This document shows, one piece after another, positions 45,211-54,293 of a DNA stretch of 64,000 bases (position 1 is the stretch's first letter; the number at the start of each line of letters is the position of its first letter). A program made the translations under genes and the position numbers. The notes beneath the pieces were generated by a model. That model saw nothing but the letters and a program-made list of their open reading frames with translations. It was not told the origin of the DNA and searched no databases. The stretch lies in the NCBI RefSeq assembly GCF_002005165.1, contig NZ_CP019699.1:1984001-2048000 (forward strand). The letters are read 5' to 3'. The stretch comes from Novibacillus thermophilus. GTDB taxonomy: Bacteria > Bacillota > Bacilli > Thermoactinomycetales > Novibacillaceae.

Positions 45211-45984
45211 GTGCTTCTTAAAATGACGCTCCAATCTGAGAAACCTTCCTTCCGACTGCCGATTCATTACAATTATTTAATTCAGGCGGCACTGTATGAT
45301 TTATTAGATCCGGATTTCGCCCAATTTTTGCATGACCGTGGATATAGACACGGCAAGCGCAGCTTTCGACTGTTTACGTTTTCCCAGTTACAGGGCAAGT
45401 ACCGAATCCTGAAGGATACGAAACAGATCCGTTTTTTCGGACAGGTCTCGCTTTCCGTTCATTCCCCCCTTGCCCCGTTTTGTCAGTCGGTCATGAATGC
45501 CATTGTGCGAGAAGATGGTATCCGCATTGGACAAGCCCATTTGAACGTCGTTCACATCGAATGCGAAGAACCGCAGGTTACGGATAAGACCATTTATGTC
45601 AAAACCCTTTCACCTGTTACTGTTTACAGTACGATGTACCGTCCGGACGGGCGAAAGTTTACCCATTACTTTCAGCCGCGTGACCCGGATTTTGCCGAGC
45701 TGATCCAGAAAAATCTGCTGAAAAAGTTCGACCTGGTCTATCAAACGGTCCCGACATCGGTCCGTTTCGACATAGAACCTATCGGCAAAAGCAGGGAACG
45801 GGTGATGATGTATAAAGGCATTGTCATCAAGGGACATACCGGCACGTTCAAACTGTCGGCCGATGACAAAAGGCTTTTGTCCCTCGCCTTGGATGCGGGA
45901 ATTGGGATTAAGGGAAGTCAAGGGTTTGGGTGTATAGAGTGCCTTCGACCTTTGAAAGGAGGTGAGATGAGTCATGCTCGTTGA
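45211..45984 (+). CDS. cas6: Cas6 pre-crRNA endoribonuclease
   Basis: 257 residues. It has the RAMP-fold opening with HYNYLIQAALYDLL and the C-terminal glycine-rich loop AGIGIKGSQGFGCIE typical of Cas6. It cuts within each repeat to release crRNAs. GTG 45211 follows AAAAGGAG by eight bases; a longer TTG start at 45190 overlaps that site. It is the only cas6 in the window and both arrays have nearly the same repeat, so it probably supplies crRNAs to both the I-B and III-B complexes. Confidence 0.9.
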   Translation: MLLKMTLQSEKPSFRLPIHYNYLIQAALYDLLDPDFAQFLHDRGYRHGKRSFRLFTFSQLQGKYRILKDTKQIRFFGQVSLSVHSPLAPFCQSVMNAIVREDGIRIGQAHLNVVHIECEEPQVTDKTIYVKTLSPVTVYSTMYRPDGRKFTHYFQPRDPDFAELIQKNLLKKFDLVYQTVPTSVRFDIEPIGKSRERVMMYKGIVIKGHTGTFKLSADDKRLLSLALDAGIGIKGSQGFGCIECLRPLKGGEMSHAR

Positions 45985-48073
45985 AAGTTTGGTCCGCTTG
46001 GGAAAACCGTTTATAACAGGTGGTTTGGCGCCTGCCAAAATTCTCGAACTCGTATCGGATATTCGCGATCCGGCGGCCCGTAACTTTTTGTCAAAGGTCA
46101 TTATGGTGGAGATCGACGGTGACACTGGGGAGATGGCTGTGAACTGGAGACGGTGCGGCATTTTCGTCCCCGACAGTAAAGGGAAAAACGACATCTTTCA
46201 GCCTGACGTACAACAAGCTGCCGCGACCCCGTTTGTTTTACCCAGTGGAGGAAACCCGCTGAAGCCGCAAGGAAAGTACGGGGTTCCGGTTTATCCCGTT
46301 TACGAAAAGCACGTCCTCCATTTTCAGGAAGACGCTGCCCACGTGTTTACCTTTTTGACGGCGAGAATGGAACGCACATTTTCCTTTGAGATGGAGGCAG
46401 AAGACGTAGAACGGATCGTGCCGAAGCTGCAGTCAGTCATCGGTACAATCGAAGTGGCACCTCGTGAGAAGTGGTACGGTCTTCTTGTCTTTCTGCCGGT
46501 GACGGAAGCGGGCATTTTCCGCTATGAACCGGAAACATACCGTCCAAAAGAAGGTTACGAAGTGGACGTAGGCGGAAGTCAACTGCGTCCGTCTCGGAAA
46601 ATCGTTGCCGACTTGAGCCAGATTGTGGAGCGCTTCTGGGAGTCGAAAATCGCAGAGGGAGAGGAAAAGGGGCGTCTCCAGGGAGATGGAGCGGTGTGCT
46701 CCTGCTGTAGCGCCACGGGTGACGTACTGTCCGTCTATTCTAAAGCGTGGAGTTGGTATACGACGACGTGGCCGGGGCCTCTCTCCATTTTCCTGAAAGA
46801 GAATGAACTGGTCAACGGGGTCGCCCTCTGTCCCGACTGTTATAAGGCGCTCACGTTCGGCAGCAATTTATTCAACCGTTTGACGACGACGTTGCCGATG
46901 TGGCTGACGAAAGAAATGTTCGCACCCGTAGATAATGCCAGTTCACGGGAGCACCGCAGCGAAGCCGAAGACATTTTCGGCGGCGTTATGGCTCTACCTG
47001 TACTGGACCCGTCAGAACAGAGGGAGGAGGACCGGGCCGAGTATGTTGAGAGCCTCATGCACATGGCCGAAGGTGTTACGGAGAAAAAAGGGGCCGGGGC
47101 GTTGCATCTGGACACGATTACGGGGATTGAGCAGGAACTCCCGATGCACATTGCCGGAGAAGACATGTACCGATTGACGATGCTTTACTTTTCGGGTGAT
47201 CCGAGCCGGGGAGATATCCACTTAAGGGCGTCCATCGAGGATGTTTTGCCGTCGGCGGCCCAGGAGCTGACCGACATGATTCACGATCTGTTCGACGATT
47301 CGTACGCTTTGCAAGGACAGTTATTCAAAGAGCCGTTACACGAGCGGGCGTCGCGCCCTTACCGTTCCCTGCCGGCGATGCTGTCAAAGGCGTACGGCAT
47401 GACGCGGATGTGGAGCTCTCTCGCTCAAACGCTGCACCGGAAATCCCTTCCCCGTGACTTGTTCGTCAGACATGCCGCCCTTAGGATGCAAGATTTGTCA
47501 CGGAAAGTGGAAGACAAGTATTATTTGTTACAACACGAAGTGTTCTTCTACCTGTACTATGACCAATTTTTACATCACTACCGCCAGTGGATTGGCGAGG
47601 AAGGAGGAGATTGCGTGACACCTTGGCAAGATCTGTTGCGTTTGCTCGATGCGCGAGCGTACCGGGATATTGACATCGACGGTGTAGCGGACCTCGGATT
47701 TGCTGCCGGGTATTTGGTGCGCCGATTTTCCCGCTTGTACTACCACCATACAGATCAGAAACAGTTCTTACGGGACCGCGTCATTACGTTCGGCAGCAAG
47801 CTCGGGCCTGACACCATCGTCGAATACGCATTAAAGCGGATGATTGAATACGCGTTCAAGCTGAAGTTTGACGGGGCTTTCGCGAAAGATGAAGAACTGC
47901 TGGGCTTGATCCTGGCCGAATACCAGAGGCAAACAGACGATGTCCGCCGGCAGAAGGACGAGTTTATGACGAGTTTTTGGGCTGGATACTGTTTAAACCG
48001 AGGAAAAGGAAAGTCAGAAGAAGACGACTCGTCAACTCGCGAAAATGAAGAAGCGCAACTGATGAGCGAATAG
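45974..48073 (+). CDS. cas8b: Type I-B Cascade large subunit Cas8b (Csh1)
   Basis: A 699-residue Csh1-type protein. A zinc-binding pair is visible: CSCCSATGDVLSVYSKAW and ALCPDCYKAL. The rest is helix-rich, with little sequence conservation, as is usual for Cas8. It recognises the PAM and anchors the crRNA 5' end in Cascade. The start overlaps cas6 by 11 bases, and it lies upstream of cas7 in the standard I-B order. Confidence 0.88.
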   Translation: MLVESLVRLGKPFITGGLAPAKILELVSDIRDPAARNFLSKVIMVEIDGDTGEMAVNWRRCGIFVPDSKGKNDIFQPDVQQAAATPFVLPSGGNPLKPQGKYGVPVYPVYEKHVLHFQEDAAHVFTFLTARMERTFSFEMEAEDVERIVPKLQSVIGTIEVAPREKWYGLLVFLPVTEAGIFRYEPETYRPKEGYEVDVGGSQLRPSRKIVADLSQIVERFWESKIAEGEEKGRLQGDGAVCSCCSATGDVLSVYSKAWSWYTTTWPGPLSIFLKENELVNGVALCPDCYKALTFGSNLFNRLTTTLPMWLTKEMFAPVDNASSREHRSEAEDIFGGVMALPVLDPSEQREEDRAEYVESLMHMAEGVTEKKGAGALHLDTITGIEQELPMHIAGEDMYRLTMLYFSGDPSRGDIHLRASIEDVLPSAAQELTDMIHDLFDDSYALQGQLFKEPLHERASRPYRSLPAMLSKAYGMTRMWSSLAQTLHRKSLPRDLFVRHAALRMQDLSRKVEDKYYLLQHEVFFYLYYDQFLHHYRQWIGEEGGDCVTPWQDLLRLLDARAYRDIDIDGVADLGFAAGYLVRRFSRLYYHHTDQKQFLRDRVITFGSKLGPDTIVEYALKRMIEYAFKLKFDGAFAKDEELLGLILAEYQRQTDDVRRQKDEFMTSFWAGYCLNRGKGKSEEDDSSTRENEEAQLMSE

Positions 48074-48092
48074 ATAAGGAGGAGTCCGTATC

Positions 48093-49055
48093 ATGTCGAA
48101 CGGGGTGTACAGTGGCGAAATTTTGTTCGTGAAAAGTGTCAAAGACGGCATTCCGAACCGCGATCCTTTAAATGAAAGTGACGCACGACGCATCTTTGGT
48201 GAAGAGGACGGGAGAATTTCACTGTCCGATGTGAGTGTCAAACGGGATGTGCGGGACTACGTCCTCGCCCGTTACCCAGACGGTGGGGAGAACCGCGACC
48301 GGTTCATTTTCGTGCGGGAAGAAAAAAACGAAAAGGGCAAGTTACTGGGCCGGGGCAGTCTGGCGAAACAGATCGCTGAACAAGTGGGATACAAAGAGAA
48401 AAACATGGAGGCCCTTTTGAAACAGGCTGCCTTCGATGTCAGGGCGTTCGGAGCTGTGTACAGTGTCTCAAAGGAATCCTTCAAATTGACCGGTCCCGTC
48501 CAATTCGGCTGGGCCCATTCTCTCCATCCAGTTGAAACGAAGTACGTGCAGGGCACGGTTGTCATGCCGAGCAAAGATATTAAAGTAGAGGATGGGGTGG
48601 AGCAGGGGAAAGGGCAGGGGACGATTTGGACGACGTACACACTGCCCTTTGCGGTGTTCGCCATGCCAGGGGTCATCAATGCGTCCATTGCCGAAGAGAG
48701 CGGGATGACCGCAGAAGATGTCGACTTGCTGTTGGAGAGTTTGTGGCGGGGCACTCAGCACCGGCAGGCCCGAGGGCGGGGAACGCAACAACCGCTGTTC
48801 CTGTTGCACGTAGAGTATCGCGATCCGTTTTTCCGCATCGGGTATTTGGAAGACCGCATCACGCTTTATCCGGAACGCGAAGCATGGATCACCGGCGAGA
48901 AGCCGACTTCCCTCTCGGACGTCACGCTGGATGTGGCGGCCCTCGGAGAACTGATAGCAGAGTACAGCGACCGCATTCACCGGGCCCGGCTGTGGGTTCA
49001 TCATTCGTTGAACGTGCAAGGTGACGTGAAGGCAGAGGTTCAACCGCTGTGGTAA
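48093..49055 (+). CDS. cas7: Type I-B Cascade backbone protein Cas7 (Csh2)
   Basis: 320 residues of the Csh2/Cas7 family: GEILFVKSVKDGIPNRDPL at the N-terminus, SVKRDVRDYVLARY, FGAVYSVSKESFKLTGPVQF, and a C-terminal AEYSDRIHRARLWVHHSLNV. Multiple copies coat the crRNA. AAGGAGGAG precedes the ATG; 19 bases separate it from cas8b. Confidence 0.92.
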   Translation: MSNGVYSGEILFVKSVKDGIPNRDPLNESDARRIFGEEDGRISLSDVSVKRDVRDYVLARYPDGGENRDRFIFVREEKNEKGKLLGRGSLAKQIAEQVGYKEKNMEALLKQAAFDVRAFGAVYSVSKESFKLTGPVQFGWAHSLHPVETKYVQGTVVMPSKDIKVEDGVEQGKGQGTIWTTYTLPFAVFAMPGVINASIAEESGMTAEDVDLLLESLWRGTQHRQARGRGTQQPLFLLHVEYRDPFFRIGYLEDRITLYPEREAWITGEKPTSLSDVTLDVAALGELIAEYSDRIHRARLWVHHSLNVQGDVKAEVQPLW

Positions 49056-49070
49056 ACAGGACAAGCGGGG

Positions 49071-49784
49071 GTGATCGACGTGCAGGTACTCGTGTTTGAC
49101 CTGAAGGCGCCTCTCGCCCATTTCCGCCGTCCCGACACGACGGCGACCCATGTGACGTACCCGTTCATTACAAGGACCGCGCTGCGTGGATTGATCGGCT
49201 CCATCCTCGGCATGGACGAATTCCACGGTGAGGCATGGACAGGGGTGCAGCTCTGTTCGCCGGTGAGGACTGTTTCACAGGAGCTGTCTCTGTTAGGAAA
49301 AAAGTTTCTCGGCGGGAGCGGAGATACATTCAACCGCCCGACTGCCATCGAGCTTGTCGTGAAACCGCATTATCGCATTTACTATGCGGGCGAACATATG
49401 AGTGCATTGTCGGAGCGGATCAAAAACAGGAGAAGCCACTACCACACGTACTTGGGCAGTGCGTTTGCGTTGACGGTTCCCGAATACGTCGGGTTGAAGA
49501 ATGTGGAGCCGCTCCCACTCTCCGATGAGCTGGGGGAACTGCGTGCGATCACGGTTGTTCCGGCGCATATCATTGAACAGCTGGGAGTGGTAGCTGGTGT
49601 CCAATACGGCCGGGCCGGAGGGATTCATTACGAACATCTCGGAAACAGGCGTTTTCGCGGCGGAATGCACTTCATATACGAAGTGAGCGGTCAAGCCATT
49701 CATTTCACACCTAAGGCGTCCCCTGTTCAACCTCCTGTGCAATTGGCGCGTTTGGACAATGACGAGGTGGTCTGTTTATGGTAA
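49071..49784 (+). CDS. cas5: Type I-B Cascade subunit Cas5
   Basis: 237 residues of the Cas5h/Cas5b RAMP family. The typical start is VLVFDLKAPLAHFRRPDTTA, followed by TYPFITRTALRGLIGSILGM. It caps the crRNA 5' handle. The start is GTG 49071 (another GTG at 49080). The stop overlaps the cas3 start by seven bases. Confidence 0.9.
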   Translation: MIDVQVLVFDLKAPLAHFRRPDTTATHVTYPFITRTALRGLIGSILGMDEFHGEAWTGVQLCSPVRTVSQELSLLGKKFLGGSGDTFNRPTAIELVVKPHYRIYYAGEHMSALSERIKNRRSHYHTYLGSAFALTVPEYVGLKNVEPLPLSDELGELRAITVVPAHIIEQLGVVAGVQYGRAGGIHYEHLGNRRFRGGMHFIYEVSGQAIHFTPKASPVQPPVQLARLDNDEVVCLW

Positions 49785-52198
49785 TAAGACTTGAGGATTG
49801 TATCGCCCGCCCCCCGGAAGGCGGCAGAACCTTCCCCCTGTCCGACCATTTGTTCACGGTCGGGCAGAGGATAGGGGCTCCAGAAGGCGAATGGGCGGAG
49901 CGCCTCGCTTTTCTCGCCGGATTGTTGCACGATGCTGGGAAAGCGCGTCTCTCATGGCAGCAGTACATTCGTTCCCGCGACCCTGACAAAGGGAGCGTTC
50001 CGCACGCAGTGTACGGCGCGGTGTTGTTCGCCTACTGTGCCGACTATCTGTCTCGTCGCCTGCCGTTATCGGCTGATGCCGCATCTCATTATCAGTGGAG
50101 TGTTATGCGATGGGTGCGGGACATTATGGACCATCACGGGCCGTTGAAAGATATCGACGAGACGTCCCTGCCGTGGGAAGGGCACTTTTTTGCAGAAGAC
50201 TTGGGCGAGATGGATTTGGCCGGATTACAACGTTTTCTCCAAACACATTTTACAGAGTTGGACGATCTCGAATTTTCCGTTCAACACGTTAAAACGTGGC
50301 AAAAAGGGTTTAGACGCACGTGGCGGACGTGGTACCGGACCCACGTGCGCCGACATGCCAAAAGGGAGACAGCAGCCGATCGGTGCGTTCGCACATCCAC
50401 TGCCCGACTGATTGAAGCCGACCGTTTTGATGCGGCACTGCTGGAAAAACGGGAAATGTCCCGGTCTGAAGCGCTCAAAGCCCTCGACCAATTGAACGAG
50501 TACGTCACACACAGGGCGGTCTCGGCATCTCCTGCGCAAACAGACGTGTCGACATTGCGGCAAACGTATCAAGATGTAGCTGTCAACCAGTTCAAAAAAC
50601 ACGCAAGCGAACGGTTTTTCACGCTGAGTCTCCCAACGGGCATGGGAAAAACGATGACCGCGTTAAAAGTGGCGCTGACCGCTTGTGTGGAGTTGGACAA
50701 ACAGAGAATCGTGTACGTAGCGCCGTACCTTTCCATCTTGTCCCAAGCCACTGCAGAACTGCGCCGTGCGACAGGATTGGAAGTCCATCAACACCACTCG
50801 CTGACGTGGTCCGAACACCGCGAGTGGGATGAAAAGGACATTCTCCTGCTCGAATCGTGGCAAGCGCCCATCGTCACGACGACGTTCAATCAACTTTTTC
50901 GCGGCTTATTTCCCTCGCGCGCTCAGGAGACATTGCGTTTGGCAGGGTTGCGGCGGGCTGTTCTGCTATTGGACGAGCCGCAGATCATAAGGGAGGCGGC
51001 GTGGTTTCCCTTTCTCAAAATGCTGGAAGCCGCGGCTTGCCAACTTGACATGCAGGTCCTGTTTATATCTGCGACGATGCCGCCCCTCAACGCCATCTCT
51101 TGCCGACCGACACCGCTCGTGGAGGAACATGTGGTGTACGCGCCGCGTTACGACGTGCTCCATCACGGGACACCGTGTGCCGAGGCTGACGTGGCCGATA
51201 GGGTGGTCAACCGTGTAACGAAAGACCGACAAGTGGCGGTGGTCCTGAACACGGTAGAAGATTCCTCCCGCGTCTATCGTGAAGTGAAAAATCGGTTGGC
51301 ACTAGATGAATGTGAGGCTGAAGTCATCCATCTCAATGGGGCGATGACCCCTTTGCACAAACACGTACAGATTCAAAGGGTGAAAAAACGTTTGGCAGAT
51401 GACAGTGACAATCGTTTGTTGGTCGTATCTACACAAATGATAGAGGCCGGTGTCGACATCAGTTTTCGCGCCGTTTACCGCGCCCTTTCCATCTTTCCTT
51501 CCCTCGTTCAGGCCGCCGGGCGCATTAACCGGCACGGGCAAGGGGACAGAGGGGAACTCATCGTGTTTCCCTTTTTGCGAAACGGCGAGAAAGACACGCG
51601 AAGATCGGTTTACAGGGAACGGCTTTTTCGTGAAGAAACGGATAAGTCGCTGGACCTTCAAAAACGTTGGGCAGAGCACGAATTCATTCGGGAAGTGGAC
51701 CGCTATTACGCGCGAGTTTTTCAACGTATGCAAGCAGAAGCCAGTCTCAAGAGAGTGTCGGACGCAGCGAGGGGAAACTGGACAGAATTGGCGCAGCTCA
51801 CCCCGTTTGAAGAGGACGGGCAGCGCGTGTCTGTCTTTGTGCCGTGGGGCGAGTCGTTTCTGCACACAGATGAAGCCTTGCTATCTGAGGAAGAAAAGGC
51901 TGTTCAAAAAGGAATACAGCGTTTAATGGAGCAGTTTGCGATTCAATCAGTCGAGGCCATTTATGAGCGGTACCTCGACAGCGCGTGGATGACCCAACTG
52001 ACATTTGTCGAGCGCAAACAGTTTATGGGTCTGATGCAACAGTTTATCGTGCCGATCCACTATAAGACGGCCGCGGGAGTCGTGGCCAACCTGCGGGACG
52101 ATCCGACCATTAAGCGGATCACGTCGCTTGAGGAGTATTCCGATGAGAGTGGATTGGCTCACCATATTGGGAACGAGGAGGACGGTATCCTTTGGTGA
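49778..52198 (+). CDS. cas3: Cas3 helicase-nuclease
   Basis: 806 residues. The N-terminal HD nuclease has H51-D52 in LAGLLHDAGK, then VPHAVYGAVL and DIMDHHG. The SF2 helicase follows with Walker A PTGMGKT (286-292), motif II DEPQ (399-402, in place of DEAD/DEVH), SATMPP, STQMIEAGVDIS and motif VI QAAGRINRHGQG. It is recruited by Cascade and degrades target DNA. The start overlaps cas5. All key residues are present. Confidence 0.95.
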   Translation: MVIRLEDCIARPPEGGRTFPLSDHLFTVGQRIGAPEGEWAERLAFLAGLLHDAGKARLSWQQYIRSRDPDKGSVPHAVYGAVLFAYCADYLSRRLPLSADAASHYQWSVMRWVRDIMDHHGPLKDIDETSLPWEGHFFAEDLGEMDLAGLQRFLQTHFTELDDLEFSVQHVKTWQKGFRRTWRTWYRTHVRRHAKRETAADRCVRTSTARLIEADRFDAALLEKREMSRSEALKALDQLNEYVTHRAVSASPAQTDVSTLRQTYQDVAVNQFKKHASERFFTLSLPTGMGKTMTALKVALTACVELDKQRIVYVAPYLSILSQATAELRRATGLEVHQHHSLTWSEHREWDEKDILLLESWQAPIVTTTFNQLFRGLFPSRAQETLRLAGLRRAVLLLDEPQIIREAAWFPFLKMLEAAACQLDMQVLFISATMPPLNAISCRPTPLVEEHVVYAPRYDVLHHGTPCAEADVADRVVNRVTKDRQVAVVLNTVEDSSRVYREVKNRLALDECEAEVIHLNGAMTPLHKHVQIQRVKKRLADDSDNRLLVVSTQMIEAGVDISFRAVYRALSIFPSLVQAAGRINRHGQGDRGELIVFPFLRNGEKDTRRSVYRERLFREETDKSLDLQKRWAEHEFIREVDRYYARVFQRMQAEASLKRVSDAARGNWTELAQLTPFEEDGQRVSVFVPWGESFLHTDEALLSEEEKAVQKGIQRLMEQFAIQSVEAIYERYLDSAWMTQLTFVERKQFMGLMQQFIVPIHYKTAAGVVANLRDDPTIKRITSLEEYSDESGLAHHIGNEEDGILW

Positions 52199-52238
52199 CA
52201 GGATGCCAAGCGACTGACGCGACGGGAGGCTGGGGAAA

Positions 52239-52742
52239 TTGGAGCAACTCGAATCTGTCAGCGGAACGCTTATCTGGTACTACTACATTTGCCCACGAGA
52301 AGTGTGGCTGATGGCCCGCCAGGTGACACCGGATGAAGATGATCCGAATATCGAGATTGGACGTTTTATTCAAGAGCAGCGTTACCCTAGGGAGAAAAAG
52401 GAGATGGCCGTCGGCAACAGTAAAATAGACGTGGTCAAACGGAAAAACGGCACGGTGATCGTCAGCGAAGTGAAAAAAAGTTCACGTTATATGGAAAGCT
52501 CCCGGATGCAGCTGTTATTATACTTGAAACAGCTGCGCGAACACGGTATTGACGCCCGTGGCGAGCTTTTGTTTCCAGAAGAGCGGAAGAAGGTCGAGGT
52601 CAACTTAACAGATGATGCCTTGCAAGAAGTGCAGGAAGTCGAAACAACGATCCTCGCCTTGGCGAATGCCGCGACGCCTCCACCGCCGAAGAAAATTCCT
52701 TTTTGTCGTCAGTGTGGATACCGTGAATACTGCTGGTCGTGA
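52239..52742 (+). CDS. cas4: Cas4 spacer-acquisition exonuclease
   Basis: 167 residues of the Cas4 (RecB-like) family. The first cluster Cys is in YYYICPREVWL; three more are in the C-terminal FCRQCGYREYCWS, together ligating an Fe-S cluster. The nuclease motif is VIVSEVKKSS with the upstream Asp in KIDVVKR. It trims prespacers and helps select the PAM with Cas1-Cas2. The start is TTG 52239. Confidence 0.92.
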   Translation: MEQLESVSGTLIWYYYICPREVWLMARQVTPDEDDPNIEIGRFIQEQRYPREKKEMAVGNSKIDVVKRKNGTVIVSEVKKSSRYMESSRMQLLLYLKQLREHGIDARGELLFPEERKKVEVNLTDDALQEVQEVETTILALANAATPPPPKKIPFCRQCGYREYCWS

Positions 52743-52773
52743 TGCGGGAACAGTCTGCTGGGAGGAAAACAGA

Positions 52774-53766
52774 GTGAAAAAGAGCCTATACGTTTTCAAC
52801 AACGGCGAGTTCAGAAGAAAAGACAACACCCTTTACTTTGAAAGTGAAAAGGGGCGAAAGTACGTACCGGTCGAAGATACGAAGGAAATTTACATTTTCG
52901 GTGAAGTGGAGCTAAACAAAAAGTTTTTGGATTTCTGTTCCCAGAAGGAAATTTTGTTGCATTTTTTTAATTACCACGGTTACTACACCGGCTCGTTTTA
53001 TCCGAGAGAGCATCTCAATGCGGGCTTTGTCACCGTGCAGCAGGTCAAATATTATATTGATGAACGAAAAAGACTGTCATTGGCAGGGCACTTCGTCACA
53101 GGAGCGGCGAAAAACATGCTGCAAGTCCTCCGCTATTACCTTAACCGGGGGAAAGATGTGGCGGCTATCAAAGAACGGGTGGCATCATTGTTAAACAAAG
53201 TCGGTTCTTTAGGCGACATCACCCAATTGATGGCGTTGGAAGGAAATATGCGGGAACAGTACTATCAAGCGTTCGATTCCATCCTGCAAAATGAGCAGTT
53301 CCGGTTTGAGTCCAGGACGAAGCGGCCGCCGAAAAATCACCTCAACACCCTCATCAGTTTCGGGAATTCAGTCTTGTATACGATGATATTAAGTGAGATT
53401 TATAAAACACACCTCGACCCCCGCATCGGGTACTTACATACGACGAACTTTCGCCGTTTTACGTTAAATCTCGATGTGGCCGAAATATTTAAACCGATCA
53501 TCATGGACCGTCTCATTTTTACTCTCATCGGCAAAAAAATGATCACCCCCAAACACTTTGAGCGCGGTTTAAACGGCGTCATGTTAAAGGAGAACGGGAA
53601 GAAAGTATTTATCGCAGAACTGGACAAGCGCCTGCAAAACACGATCAAACACCGCAGCATCGGCCGCAGCGTGTCGTATCGGAGATTAATGCGCCTCGAA
53701 CTGTACAAGCTGGAAAAGTTGTTCGTTGAAGGGATAGCCTATCAGCCGTTTGTCGCGCAATGGTAA
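52774..53766 (+). CDS. cas1: Cas1 integrase
   Basis: 330 residues. The metal ligands are Glu in ALEGNMREQYYQ, His in GYLHTTNFRRF and Asp in LDVAEIFKPIIMDR, as in I-B Cas1. It inserts new spacers at the leader side of arrays. GTG 52774 is eight bases after GGAGG (52761-52765); the frame open upstream overlaps cas4 and is not coding. It is not fused to a reverse transcriptase. Confidence 0.95.
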   Translation: MKKSLYVFNNGEFRRKDNTLYFESEKGRKYVPVEDTKEIYIFGEVELNKKFLDFCSQKEILLHFFNYHGYYTGSFYPREHLNAGFVTVQQVKYYIDERKRLSLAGHFVTGAAKNMLQVLRYYLNRGKDVAAIKERVASLLNKVGSLGDITQLMALEGNMREQYYQAFDSILQNEQFRFESRTKRPPKNHLNTLISFGNSVLYTMILSEIYKTHLDPRIGYLHTTNFRRFTLNLDVAEIFKPIIMDRLIFTLIGKKMITPKHFERGLNGVMLKENGKKVFIAELDKRLQNTIKHRSIGRSVSYRRLMRLELYKLEKLFVEGIAYQPFVAQW

Positions 53767-53821
53767 TAGCTACACCAGGTAGAATAGGATTCATGAACAG
53801 TGATGGAAGGTTTGGAGCGAC

Positions 53822-54085
53822 ATGTTTGTAATACTCGTATACGATGTCAATCAAAAGCGAGTTGCCAAAGTGTTGAAAAAGTGCCGCGCATATTTAACGT
53901 GGGTTCAAAATTCAGTTTTTGAAGGCGAAATTTCCAAAGCGAACTTTCATAAACTGAAGACGGAATTAAGTCGCTTGATCGACCCTGACGAAGATTCGGT
54001 CATTATTTATATTTTGAGGACGACCCGCTACTCCGAGCGCCAGATCATCGGTGTGGAAAAAGGCGGATTTGACAATTTTTTATAA
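53822..54085 (+). CDS. cas2: Cas2
   Basis: 87 residues with the ferredoxin-like Cas2 start MFVILVYDVNQKRVAKVLKKC, carrying the conserved Asp, and the LRTTRYSERQIIG segment. It bridges two Cas1 dimers in the integration complex. It is the last gene of the I-B operon and stands just before the leader of array 2. Confidence 0.95.
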   Translation: MFVILVYDVNQKRVAKVLKKCRAYLTWVQNSVFEGEISKANFHKLKTELSRLIDPDEDSVIIYILRTTRYSERQIIGVEKGGFDNFL

Positions 54086-54101
54086 AACAAAGCGCGAATG
54101 A

Positions 54102-54293
54102 GTGTCGTCGATCGGGAGTCGCGTCAAAAACCCCGGCGATCGACGACATACTTTTTGGAAATCAATCGCAATGCGATCATGCGTCATATCAAGGATCGAA
54201 TTAATTTCTTTAAGGTCAGCACTTCCAATTACTATGCAGAAACGCTACAATAATAGCAAGGACAAAATGCTGATATTATCAGCGTTCAATGGG
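54102..54293 (+). promoter_or_regulatory. Leader of CRISPR array 2 with conserved palindromic element
   Basis: At 54102-54149 lies a copy of the 48-base element of leader 1 (TGTCGTCGATC ... GATCGACGACAT), 144 bases before the first repeat (141 in array 1). The promoter-like TTCCAA, 17 bases, TACAAT (54246-54251) is also conserved with identical spacing. The sequence in between has diverged, so these two blocks look specifically preserved. Confidence 0.7.

Noticed and set aside
48468-49226. Minus-strand 252-codon frame
   Set aside because: It is antisense to cas7 and cas5; no start signal or known domain.
52612-52773. N-terminal extension of Cas1, possibly a fused domain
   Set aside because: The extra codons overlap cas4 in another frame, and GTG 52774 has a proper ribosome site. 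Nothing resembles a reverse transcriptase or Cas4 fusion.
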